From Fasciola hepatica (Eukaryota > Platyhelminthes > Trematoda > Plagiorchiida > Fasciolidae), in NCBI GenBank assembly GCA_948099385.1, contig CANUEZ040000151.1:7076001-7140000 (forward strand): 64,000 nucleotides of DNA, in the 5' to 3' direction. The notes under the pieces were generated by a model, which was not told the DNA's origin, made no database searches, and saw nothing but the letters and a program-made list of their open reading frames with translations. A program made the position numbers and the translations under genes. Shown here one piece after another: positions 1 through 13,640 of the stretch. Positions within the stretch are counted from its first letter, which is position 1; every line of letters begins with the position of its first letter.

Positions 1-28
1 TCGTCGCAAACCGCAAACTCGATTAGCC

Positions 29-763
29 GTGCAACGTTTGTGTGATCCAGAAGTACGCACCCGTTACGAGCAGAAGTTAGCACATGAGTTAGGATCTACG
101 ACGAACAGTAATGTAGATGAGCATTGGGCTCATATCAAACAGGCGATGCGTGTGGCTGCAGGTTTCACCTGTGGTTCTCGATCTGTTGTCCATCAAAGAC
201 ACTGGATCTCGAAAGAGTCGCTGAGTATAATGGAGCCAATGCGTCAGCTCTCGAACTGTAGGGAGATTATTAAGATACGAAGACATCTACAGAAGCAAGT
301 TACGCCAAGCCTTAAGAATGATCTCGAAAATTGGTGGGTGAAGGTAGCCAAAGAAATGGAAACAGCCGCCGCTTCAGGTAACAGTCAAAGATTGTTGAAA
401 CTTATTCATTACACTGGTGGACGGCGCACCCATGTCAGTGAGATGACTTGCGATAGAAATGGAGAACCCATCCATAGCAAGCAGCGAAGGCTTGACCGTT
501 GGGCCGAATACTTCAAGGGACGGTTTAGCTGGGCGCACACTAATGTAGTTAATCCTGTGTCAACAAATTCGATTCCTTGGGTGGTATCATTTGAACCACC
601 ATCGGAAATGAAAATCGAGTCATGTGTAGGATTACTAAAGCGTGGGAAAGCGGCCGGTCACGACGAACTTCCCCCAGTTCTTTTCAAACAGGGCGGAAAT
701 GCTTCGATAAAATCACTTACTGCCTTGCTCTGTGACATTTGGAAGGAGGAGCGTATTCCGTAA
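29..763 (+). pseudogene. Family A ORF, endonuclease-RT linker and start of RT
   Basis: This 244-codon open frame encodes the linker typical of RTE-like elements. Recognisable pieces are the basic helical stretch around residues 85-110, the tryptophan-rich LENWWVKVAKEME block, the RRLDRWAEYFKGRF block (about residue 155) and the RT entry motif GKAAGHDELPPVLFK (about residue 210). The last reads as a mutated form of the usual AAGxDGLPxxLFK. The frame ends in a stop just after WKEERIP, where active elements continue into RT. Its true start lies before the window, so the first methionine is not meaningful. Confidence 0.8.
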
Positions 764-768
764 ACTGA

Positions 769-1587
769 TTGTTCCCATCTTCACAAGGGGAATACACAAT
801 GACCAGTAACCACCGTGGGAATAGCCTAATTCCGATAGTCACTAAGGCATTAACCTCGATTTTGCGACGCCGTCTCACTTCCGCTCTCGAGAGGAACACC
901 CGCGAACAGCAGGCGGGATTCCGCCCAGGTCGAGAATGCATCAAACAGATTTTTTCTCTTCGCCAACTACTTGAAACGCATCACATGCACCGTCGACGGA
1001 CAGTAATGGCTTTCTTAGAATTGAAAGGTGCCTTCGACTCAGTTGATCGAACAGTGCTTTTCAGTGCTCTTCAGCGAAAAGGTGTGCCCCAAAAGTTCGT
1101 GAACCTACTGAGATCATTGTATTCTCATACTTCTGGCCGCGTTAGAGTTTACGGTGAACTAGCTAGTCCATTCGAAACGACCAGTGGTGTTCGACAGGAA
1201 TGTCCCATGTCTCCATTCCTGTTCAACTTCGTCATGGACGAAATAATGGAAAGTGCGCTGACAAATCTTCAGGATGTAGGCGTCGAACTAGGAAATAGTG
1301 GAAAGCTGTGTGACCTAGATTACGCGGACGACGTTGTCTGCTTGTTCGAATCCGCGGAACGTGCTCAACGTGCACTGGATAGACTCTCAAGAGCTGTAGC
1401 TCCATTCGGCATGCGCTTCGCACCTTCAAAATGCAAGGTGATGTTACAAGACTGGACGTCAACGATTCCGAGCTTGATGCTCGATGAGGAAGTGTTCGCA
1501 GTTGTCAACCACTTAACGTACCTCGGATGGGAGCACAGTAGTAGAGGTGAGCACGCGGATATCCAAGGCTCGAGGGGCACACGCTAG
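769..1587 (+). pseudogene. Family A reverse transcriptase, frame-shifted and truncated
   Basis: This is the RT domain of copy A0. In order it shows EQQAGFRPGRECIKQIF, the motif A region FLELKGAFDSVDR (first catalytic aspartate), motif B VRQECPMSPFLFNFV (the usual glycine after VRQ is Glu) and motif C DYADDVVCLF with both catalytic aspartates intact. It continues through FAPSKCKVMLQDW. Near 1524-1527 a 17-bp stretch present in the other A copies is missing between two CGG triplets, which shifts the frame. The domain ends about 30 codons later. It lacks the C-terminal domain and cannot be functional. Confidence 0.85.
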
Positions 1588-1664
1588 ACTGAGTGAAAGG
1601 AGTATTTAGGATGCTTGCACCAACTGTATTGGTATCGCGATAGCATTATTGTGCTAGCGTCTGT

Positions 1665-2150
1665 CGTGGTTTGCAGAGCATGGAGTGCAGACTAACGAGG
1701 TTCAAGCTGGGTTTCGCACCGGTTTCGGATGTGCCTTTCACGAAAGCGAGATTGGGGTATTCCGCCTTCAAGATGCTTGGTGGCTGTCTTTGTTGGACGA
1801 CCTACGTAACCAAAGTACTGCTCGCATTTCGTGGGTGCGGATATTCTCCCTTTGTCCGAAGCGATCACTCTGCACCACTCTCGATGGCTCGGACATGTTT
1901 TCAAATGTCTGTCCACCATCTTGCTTCCTGTTTTTTATTCGCACATGCTGGCAAGATTAGAAGAAGCGACGTGGCGGTCAGGCCATAATTTCGCGCAGGA
2001 GTATGACGAAGTTTGCTAGCATCTGAACTGGCTTCGGTTGATGCTTCCCGCGTTCCTGGTTGGGCCCCGAGGGATGAGTATTGTCCATGGTTAAAGAGGT
2101 TGGGGGACTTGGCTATGGTATGAATGCTGTACCCTCGGAAACACACAAGA
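1665..2150 (+). mobile_element. Family B LINE relic, RT C-terminal end and 3' UTR
   Basis: Degenerate 3' end of a family B element joined directly to the A0 copy. Frame 1831-2019 reads LHHSRWLGHVF followed by EEATWRSGHNFAQE, matching LHRLRWLGHVLS and the RRGGQAMTRRKD block of the better copy at 56248-56535. The following DNA (2020-2150) matches the B 3' UTR at 56470-56560, including the lysine/proline-poor end CGTTCCTGGTTGGG. A QAGFR-like motif at about 1695-1712 suggests a small retained piece of the RT entry as well, so most of the palm is deleted. Confidence 0.65.
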
Positions 2151-2289
2151 CCAAACAAAAAGCATCAACACGTACAGTGGAATCTCACAAAAAATCACTC
2201 GGGTTAGCTTTACTTACCAACCATTCTCTTTCATTCTTTGTTTCCTATGCATACCCTTGTTGTGTTATGTTACTGATAACGTTGTTTTT

Positions 2290-2395
2290 TGGGCACCAAC
2301 CTACCGACGTAGGGAGGATTCGGTTCCGGAACAGTAGGGTCTAATGTCCAGCGTGACAATCGTTTGACCATTGGCGGCCAAGTTGTCTACAACAA
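2290..2395 (-). repeat. tRNA-derived SINE, family S2, degenerate copy
   Basis: On the minus strand this segment has a pol III type A box (TGGTCAAACGATTG) followed about 35 nt later by a decayed B box. It aligns with the copies at 22925-23066 (minus) and 10072-10205 (plus), which share the stretch between the boxes ending in GGACATTAGACC. I judge it the most diverged of the three. Confidence 0.5.
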
Positions 2396-2681
2396 GAAGT
2401 CGTAACAGTTTAGGTGTGGTATTTTGCGAGCAGTACCGAAGCTGTCTTTCTTCTAAGTGACTGCGTTTGAACTCGCCAGTTCTTTTTGTTTAGTTGTCTA
2501 CCCACATCAGTAGGCCGTTGATACTAACTGGATAATTGGCGCTGCTATTTTCACAGGGCTTCTAAGGCAACTGTGTTTTTATCTTCTGCTTTTTAGATAT
2601 TTGGTAGTACGAATAAAACGGACACACTGGATAACTTTTCAACACAGTTGAAATAGTTTCTGAGTGACGTCTTAATCCATG

Positions 2682-2683
<2 letters not shown>

Positions 2684-2743
<60 letters not shown>
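2684..2743. repeat. (TA)n microsatellite, about 60 bp
   Basis: Uninterrupted alternating TA array, one of seven in the window. Confidence 0.98.
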
Positions 2744-6936
<4,193 letters not shown>

Positions 6937-6991
6937 CTGGTTCAGCAGACAGTCACAAATACTGGGTCTCTCAAAATGTGATAGACCCAAT

Positions 6992-8516
6992 CATCATCAT
7001 CATCATCATCGTACAGCGTTAAACAGTAGGGCAAGCCCCACTGACCACTGCCTTTCTCACCATGTTGCACGTTGAATTAAAAAGTATGAATATACAAGAT
7101 GGACAGGGAGTGGACCTATATGGGTGGGAAAAGAAAAGAATGCCCTAGTAGCCAACACACGGAATACACAGTCTAACTGTACAAGCGTACACCGATCAAA
7201 CATTCTGATTTGACAGAAAGTGACAACACGATCTCCACTGTTCGCGGTTCGCAGCCATATCCTTCAGTGTCTCCAGCCAACTGGTGGACGGATCTTTTGG
7301 ACCCCAACCACGAACACGTGAAGCACCTACTTTTCCTAAGTCTGCTGTACATTTTCTCATTCCTCGCTGCCACGTCATCTGTTGACCTCCACGTGGTCTC
7401 TTCCACTCCCTAGGAGGGGCGGAGAATAGGACACGGTACGGTAGACGTGTGTTTGCCATACGTAACACGTGTCCCAACCAACGAAGTCTACTAAGTTGGA
7501 TACGCTGTGACAAAACGTTCTCTGAATTAGTACCCAATACTCGCTTTCTTACCTCATCGTTGCTTACTCGGCTTGTCCACCCAATCCTAGCGATACTACG
7601 TAAACATCGATGGTCGAAAACCTCAAGACGACGAATATCTTCTGCACGCAGACTCCAAGTTTCGCAACCATACAACAAAACTGAACGCACAGTGGCACAG
7701 TATACACGACCTTTCAACTTCAGCGAAATATCGGATCGGCGCCACAAGTGCTTCAGTCCAGCGTACGCCGCTCGAGCTTTGGATATCCGCGTACTCACCT
7801 CTACTACTGTGCTCCCATCCGTCGTCACGCAGCTACCGAGGTAGGTGAAGTGATCGACAACTGCCAGCACCTCCCCGTCGAGCATCAAGCTCGGAATCGT
7901 TGACGTCCAGTCTTGTAACATCATCTTGCACTTTGAAGGTGCAAAACGCATGCCGAATGGAGCTACAGCTCTTGCGAGATTATCTAGTGCACGCTGAGCA
8001 TGTTCCGTGGATTCGAACAAGCAGACAACGTCGTCTGCGTAATCCAGGTCACATAGCTTTTCACTATCTCCTAGTTCGACGCCTACATCCTGAAGATTTT
8101 GCAGCGCACTCTCCATTATTTCGTCCATGACGAAGTTAAAAAGGAATGGAGACAAAGGGCATCCCTGCCGAACACCACTGGTCGTTTCGAACCGACCGGA
8201 TAGTTCACCGTAAACCCTTACGCGGCCAGAAGTATGAGAATACAATGATCTCATTAGGTTCACGAACTTCTGGGGCATACCTTTTCGATGAAGAGTACTG
8301 AAAAGCGATGTTCGATCAACTGAATCGAAGGCGCCTTTCAGGTCTAAGAAAATCATTATTGTTGGTCGGCGGTGCGTGTGACGCGTTTCAAGTAGTCGGC
8401 GAAGAGTAAAAATCTGGTCGATGCATCCTCGACCTGGGCGGAATCCAGCCTGCTGTTCGCGGACATTCCTCTCACGAGCCGGTGTAAGACGGTGCAGCAA
8501 AATCGAAGCTAATACT
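6992..8516 (-). mobile_element. RTE-like LINE family A, copy A1, 5'-truncated, with target-site duplication
   Basis: A clean recent insertion. On the minus strand it runs from RT to a 3' UTR of about 200 bp and ends in a (GAT)n tail, seen on the plus strand as (ATC)n at about 6991-7010. The 11-bp sequence ATAGACCCAAT occurs immediately outside both ends (6981-6991 and 8517-8527), the signature of target-primed reverse transcription. The 5' truncation falls just before the RT fingers, so the endonuclease is missing. The single long ORF is undamaged, which suggests a young insertion. Confidence 0.95.
7196..8500 (-). CDS. Family A reverse transcriptase ORF, 434 codons, intact but 5'-truncated
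   Basis: The best-preserved protein in the window. Motifs in order are EQQAGFRPGRGCIDQIFTLR (about residues 13-32), motif A IMIFLDLKGAFDSVDR (first catalytic Asp), motif B VRQGCPLSPFLFNFVMDE, motif C LDYADDVVCLF (catalytic Asp pair), SKCKMMLQDW, the thumb region HFTYLGSCVTTDGS, and the RTE C-terminal region LLYGCETWSLRAEDIRRLEV, LRWLGHVLRM and RPRGGQQMTWQRGMRK. It ends WRSCCHFLSNQNV. All RT catalytic residues are present. There is no endonuclease and no native start: the frame is open to the truncation point at 8516 and the listed start is only the first usable codon. It would reverse-transcribe element RNA at a nicked site if made, but expression is unlikely. Confidence 0.9.
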   Translation of the reverse strand: MLHRLTPARERNVREQQAGFRPGRGCIDQIFTLRRLLETRHTHRRPTIMIFLDLKGAFDSVDRTSLFSTLHRKGMPQKFVNLMRSLYSHTSGRVRVYGELSGRFETTSGVRQGCPLSPFLFNFVMDEIMESALQNLQDVGVELGDSEKLCDLDYADDVVCLFESTEHAQRALDNLARAVAPFGMRFAPSKCKMMLQDWTSTIPSLMLDGEVLAVVDHFTYLGSCVTTDGSTVVEVSTRISKARAAYAGLKHLWRRSDISLKLKGRVYCATVRSVLLYGCETWSLRAEDIRRLEVFDHRCLRSIARIGWTSRVSNDEVRKRVLGTNSENVLSQRIQLSRLRWLGHVLRMANTRLPYRVLFSAPPREWKRPRGGQQMTWQRGMRKCTADLGKVGASRVRGWGPKDPSTSWLETLKDMAANREQWRSCCHFLSNQNV

Positions 8517-8527
8517 ATAGACCCAAT

Positions 8528-10070
8528 GGAGAATGGGCATCAGATTCTCATTGAAAAAATGCATATGGACAGAGGCGTCGCTTTTAGTCTTGGAGAAGAT
8601 TGCAAGCGGAGGCGGACAAAAGTAAGCGCTATGCATGAAAGTGAGTGTCGCTTAGGGAGAACGATGGATGTTTATTTAAACTGCTTTTTGACACCGGTGT
8701 TCGACCTGCTTCATTTCGTGAAGCAGTAAGGTGGAACGAGAAGTGCAATGAATGATTGTAGACTGTGGCACTAATGAAGTGCAAGTATATCGAGGGTTCG
8801 AGCATAGTATGTCGAACTAGAGCAATTTTGACGCTTACGTGACATCTCCCGCTGAAGTTGTAGCATAATGCAAACTGTGATGCTGAGCGATTCTGAGACT
8901 TGAAGTCTGCTTTTTGAGAATGTACACCGACTGGGTGTTTTCGATCGCCGCAGTCTGCGAAATCCATCGAGTTTTGGATGGAGCGACATGATTTTCATTA
9001 GAGGGACGATGTCTTAGTTACTCAGCCAATCATCGGATTGTTTTCTGTCTCATTGAATGGGACTGAGTGGGCTCACTATTTCCCATTACGTTAAACCATC
9101 TAGGAATAGTCAAGCCGATTATTCTCTGTGGTGACATTCCTTCGCTGTCGCGTCCTGCAGCCCATCACTCCTCAGTTGGTCGCAACCTTCTTTCTTAAGT
9201 ATTGTACCATTATTGAATGATACAAGGAAGTGAATAACAAAGAATTTGCAAATCATGCTGTCCACCATAAGAGTCATACTTCTTCTATACCGGTGATGAG
9301 CATCACGGCGTTTAGTGGTGTGTGCTTTAGCCTCTCGTACGATGCTGCTCCTGCTGTTTTAGACCACTTGACTCTACCTTTGTTTTACGCCAGCATCTCG
9401 TACGTGAATAGTTCGGTTTTATGACTGTAACACCAAACTGTACCCGTGATGGTTGATTAACGAGTGTTGAACTCAAACCCAGCTCTTTGATCAACGGTTT
9501 TACTCCCTCGGTTCGTGCGTCAGAATCATGGTTGTCGGTTTTCTTTGACATTATGGCGAAATATTTCAGGTTATTGAGTATATCGCTCCCATGAGTTTAT
9601 GCACAAGCATGGAATAAAAATGAAGGGCGTTCAAAAAAGTCCGGTAATCCTCACTGCTCCACTCAGAAATGTCTGTCCGAACTCCAAGGTTCCAGATATC
9701 CATTGACTGAATATAAATGGGTTGGTCATGAGCCCAGCACTTACCAAATCGCATATGGTTCCCTCCCTCGCTGAACGAAGCCCCCTAGGAGGTTTTCAGA
9801 GAACCAACGTACGTGGTAGTAGGATCGTTTAGGTGAACGCTGGAGAGACCGCTTCGTGTGATTTCTGTACTATATTGTCAAACCAATCCGCAAACATTTC
9901 CGAGGGTTTTTGGTCGGTGAGGTGTTCAGGATAAATAGAAAGTTCGCGGAATCATTCAGTTTAAAGGGCAGGGATTAATTCATTTCACGTGAGTCACTTT
10001 TCATCAGAAAATAGGGAAAGTGCTCTTTTCAGCAGTGAATGTACAATGTGAATTCACAGTTCACCAGTGG
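8528..10070. other. No recognisable gene or repeat
   Basis: I see no domain, splice-bounded exon or tRNA-like sequence. Short frames on both strands (for example 8629-8967 minus, 9327-9551 minus) lack recognisable motifs. Confidence 0.55.
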
Positions 10071-10071
10071 T

Positions 10072-10205
10072 CAGGCAGTCATCATCGTGGAATTTAGACC
10101 TGTTAACTTCTCGGGTTCGACTCGTGCCACCGCCGTTTGCTTCCGCATTCAGCAGCCTTAGAGATGCCTAAGTCTCGTATCAAAAGTGGTACGCATTGTC
10201 GTACA
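10072..10205 (+). repeat. tRNA-derived SINE, family S2
   Basis: A plus-strand tRNA-like head has an A box (AGTGGTCAGGCAGTC) and a near-perfect B box (GGGTTCGACTCGTGCC) about 35 nt downstream. The tail that follows (10145-10200) also aligns with the segment beyond the B box in the minus-strand copy at 22925-23066. Sharing both head and body is what marks this as a dispersed SINE rather than a tRNA gene. No tRNA cloverleaf with a paired acceptor stem is evident. Confidence 0.65.
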
Positions 10206-11607
10206 ATAGATAAAGTAATACATTTTTTTAATTCACTTTCGTAATGATGCACATTTCACGAATCCTGTTGCTCGACTTTCATCGAACTAAAAATGTGCAT
10301 ATCGCACTGAAGCATTTCCTTCCGGCGTGTGGAATTCTCTTAGGCAGCCTAACAACGTACAATGCACAGGATTGTCGTACCGTAGTTGAGTGACTCTCAG
10401 GTAAATGAACCCAGAGACCAAAGGCAAAGAACACAAGCTCGCTTTGCTACGTGTATTGTAGGACGAGACATCAAACAGTAGCGGTAACGTACCCCAAATT
10501 TTGGGTCCATCGTTTTTGAGCACATAGAGCTGGCTGATGCATCATGATTAGAACTGCTTCACTGAACGCGTTCAGTGATTGATAGCATGGGATCTGGACT
10601 AAACCAATGCAACGGCGTTTCTTGATACGATGAGCTGAATTTTTTTATGTTCAACTTCAATAAACGTTTGCATACAGTGAGAGCTTGCTCAGTTTCAGAC
10701 ATCCTCCAAATACCATTCCGTGGTCCATGATACACATTGAACGAAGCAATCGAAAATTCGAATGAAAGTCGGCGATATTCCCGCGTTTCAGGAGTGAAGT
10801 GTAGTCTCGGGTGATGCGGAAACAAAACTGACTCCCCAGCAAGTTCCACTCTGGTGATACTGTGCGTCAGTTCGCATTCTAACTTTTAGCTATACTTCGA
10901 CACAATTTCAGATGGCCAGTCTCGTTTGTGTTGCACCCAGAGACATCTCAGCAATGTGCACGAGTACAGTTTAAATATTGCGTTTTCCTCCTCAAAATTC
11001 AGAATGGCGGAAATGTCACACTTCGCAGGAAGCTGCACTACATTTCCGCAATTTGTTTTTTTTTCTTGATATTCGGTTTCATGGCTATCAATTACTTAGG
11101 TGGGAACTGGGGGTGCTCATGCAAGTATCGCACGTCTTTCCTCAGACGTGATTTTTATCTCCACCAGCTGAGTCGTTCTAGCCACAGAGTGGACATTCGA
11201 ATGTAGTTGCGGTGTCTTTCTCGAGGGTGATTTTTTACATCTAAACTATATTATTCCACGGTGTTTTTCACAGTTGTATACTTAAGCAAAATGTCGACGT
11301 CTTTTTTACACCGGTTTCTAAATTTTCGGAACTCGTTTCATCACAATTGGAACAAATTATACGACAAAATTCTGATCACGCACCAAACTACCTTTGTGGC
11401 CGGTTCAAATTTCGCACGGTCTTACAAACGCTTTTGACATTAAAACAAAACAAATCGAGAATTTGTCGGGTTTCGGGGTTTATTGAGGGAAAATGACACC
11501 CTCAGATTTCTTTGTATTCTTCGTGGTAATCTTCCTCCGGATATTAATAACCAACCAATCACCACTGCTCATATCGATGATATATGCTCAGGATGATGTC
11601 TCTGGTC
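10206..11607. other. No recognised gene; two unexplained minus-strand open frames
   Basis: Minus-strand frames at 10559-10849 (96 codons) and 10287-10523 (78 codons) are longer than most chance frames in this region and have a mixed, protein-like composition. I recognise no domain and cannot place splice sites that join them. They could be relics of an unidentified element or chance frames. Confidence 0.35.
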
Positions 11608-11617
11608 AGGTCCTTCG

Positions 11618-11939
11618 TGGTTGGGGTCCAAAAGATCCGTCTACCAGTTGGCTGGAGACAGTGAAGGATAAGGCTGCGAACCGTGAACAATGGCGATCGT
11701 GTTGTCACTTTCAATCGAATCAGAATGACTGATCGATGTGCGTTTGTACAGTTAGACTGTGTATTCCGTGTGTTGGCTACTAGGGCATTCTTTCCTTTTC
11801 CCACCCATGTAGGTCTATTTCCTATCCACCTTGTATACTCATACCTTCTAGTTCAACGTGCAAGATGGTGAGAAAGGCAGTTTTGAGTGGGGCTTGCTCT
11901 ACTGTTTAACGCTGTACGATGATGATGATGATGATGACG
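11618..11939 (+). mobile_element. RTE-like LINE family A, copy A2, 3' end only
   Basis: A 320-bp 5'-truncated copy holds the last 40 or so codons of the RT C-terminal region (GWGPKDPSTSWLE, then NREQWRSCCHFQSNQND), the stop, the 3' UTR and a (GAT)n tail at about 11918-11938. It is nearly identical to the 3' end of copy A3 (51285-51593). A 10-bp flanking repeat with one mismatch (AGGTCCTTCG at 11608-11617, AGGTACTTCG at 11940-11949) may be its target-site duplication. Confidence 0.9.
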
Positions 11940-11949
11940 AGGTACTTCG

Positions 11950-13142
11950 AAGCGCCGCTCCAACTGGATGGTATTCGGCTCGTGCTCCAAAGTCGTGAAC
12001 TTAATACACCGCAATCTGCTTAAATCAGCTAGTTTGGCTGGCTCTCACGTCACTAAATTCGTATTTGGTTGAACATGAAGGCGAACACAGTAACATTTCC
12101 ACAAGCGCTCTCTTTATATCAGTTACCGTCGTCATAATTTTAGAAATCAGGTTGTTGGTAAATTCAAGTAGCGTTGGTACAATGGTGATTTCGTTTGTTC
12201 AAGTAGATATTTGATCACATTGGATCCATGAAACTTTATAATGAAGGGAATTAGTGTCCGAACGGAGAATTTCGCTCAATATTTGCAAGAATAGACCGTT
12301 CCTAAAAAGATTTCCCATCGGCAGCATCAGCAAAATTCCAGTTCTAAGAAGCGCAGATGGACGAGAATGCTTTCGTAAACCGATACTCCAAGATGAACAT
12401 AAATCGGCTTTAACCATTACCAGTCGGCACTCAGTAATCCGCCTGCATGGGGTTTTCAATATATTTAGAGATATGTGTAAAAATAATAGTCAGCGCAGAA
12501 GTATCAGGTTAAAACCGGAGTAGTGTAGTAACATACGAGCCTTTGCACTACCTGAAAATGACTAGTAAACTCATTGGCTTCAACGATGTCATATCCGATG
12601 ACGGTAAAGTACGTATTTCTGGTTCTGGTGCTCAATGGTTTATCAATATGGTATCATGGTGTTTTGTACCGTACTTATATCATCAGTTATTGTCCATAAC
12701 AGATACTACTTCAGATTTTGTCGAGTAGCATGTTACGCACTCCATCATATAAGGGAATAATAAGCTGCATTTCAACATGATATATACTGATAAATGCCAC
12801 ACGAAAGAAGGATCTGGATTTCAATAGCTTCTGACGGAAACCCTAATTCCTCAAGGAAACATGCAGGTGAAACCAACTCATTTGTCATGAGTTCAATGTC
12901 AGGTTTTCAAAGTTATTAACGGATACTGAAAAAGATCTACTCTACAATTTGAAACTTAAACTTCCATGTTCGTTTACAAATACTAGATTAGGTTTAGGGT
13001 TCACCATCAGCTGCACGCTGATGACGTCACCTCATCTGAAACCCAGTTTTACCGAAAACTTCAATTGAGCTTTGACCAGCACCACTGTTCAGAATTGTTA
13101 CACTGATTAAACAGGGTCTATCGGTGTAGAAAAAATCAGAAT

Positions 13143-13145
<3 letters not shown>
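11950..13145. other. No recognisable gene
   Basis: Frames at 12254-12523 (plus, 89 codons) and 12199-12459 (minus) overlap each other, so at most one could be real, and neither shows a domain. A perfect 7-bp hairpin (CATCAGC at 13005-13011, GCTGATG at 13017-13023) is the only structure I noted. Confidence 0.5.

Positions 13146-13201
<56 letters not shown>
13146..13201. repeat. (AT)n microsatellite, about 56 bp
   Basis: Pure alternating AT array. Confidence 0.98.
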
Positions 13202-13204
<3 letters not shown>

Positions 13205-13496
13205 GCAGCTTACTTGAACGCGTGAGTTAAACGCATACTTTTCTTTTTTAGACTTGGCTTTGATTTTCCAGAGAAATGCGAATTCGAAGATAATAAACAA
13301 AAACCGCAACAGAGAAATCGATACTTACAAAATAGAAAGACAAAAATCTACGTTCGACGGTTGCATACCAATTTACCTACGTCTCATTCAGGTCGGTAGT
13401 GAGAAAATTTCTCACATGTGAGTTAACCACTGAGTTGTTACCGTATCGTTGCCTCCCATAGTCCGAGTCAGGTAGACACTGCATCCTGTCCTGTGG

Positions 13497-13640
13497 ATGA
13501 GAAGCAAATTGTAGACACCCAGGGTTAGCGTGCGCGACTCACAATTCTGGTAGCCGGGTTCAACTTCCGGCTGAGATTCGCGTGAGATGCTCTACTGATG
13601 TGGTTCCTGAGAAATTGGATCTACCACTTTCCTGATCTTC
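13497..13640 (+). repeat. Possible tRNA-derived SINE, single copy
   Basis: An A-box-like GGGTTAGCGTGCGCGACTC is followed by a B-box-like GGGTTCAACTTCCGG about 25 nt further on. I found no second copy in the window, so calling it a SINE rests only on the two boxes. Confidence 0.35.

Larger units (their letters stand above)
1..1590 (+). mobile_element. RTE-like LINE family A, copy A0 (5' part cut by window edge, 3' end lost)
   Basis: This is the longest family A copy. It covers the segment between endonuclease and reverse transcriptase and the RT palm. The element enters from before position 1, so its endonuclease lies outside the window. Two open frames (29-763 and 769-1587) lie in different frames, so at least one frameshift separates them near 763. 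Homology to the other A copies at 7196-8500 and 50672-51327 stops at about 1590, where unrelated sequence and then a family B fragment follow. No 3' tail is present. The copy is dead. Confidence 0.9.

Noticed and set aside
10072..10145. Functional tRNA gene
   Set aside because: A and B boxes are present but no acceptor stem pairing is evident, and related copies share non-tRNA body sequence, so it is a SINE.
13005..13045. CTGATGA followed by GAAAC, hammerhead-like
   Set aside because: The bases between the two core strands cannot form a proper stem II, and no GTC cleavage site or stem I follows.
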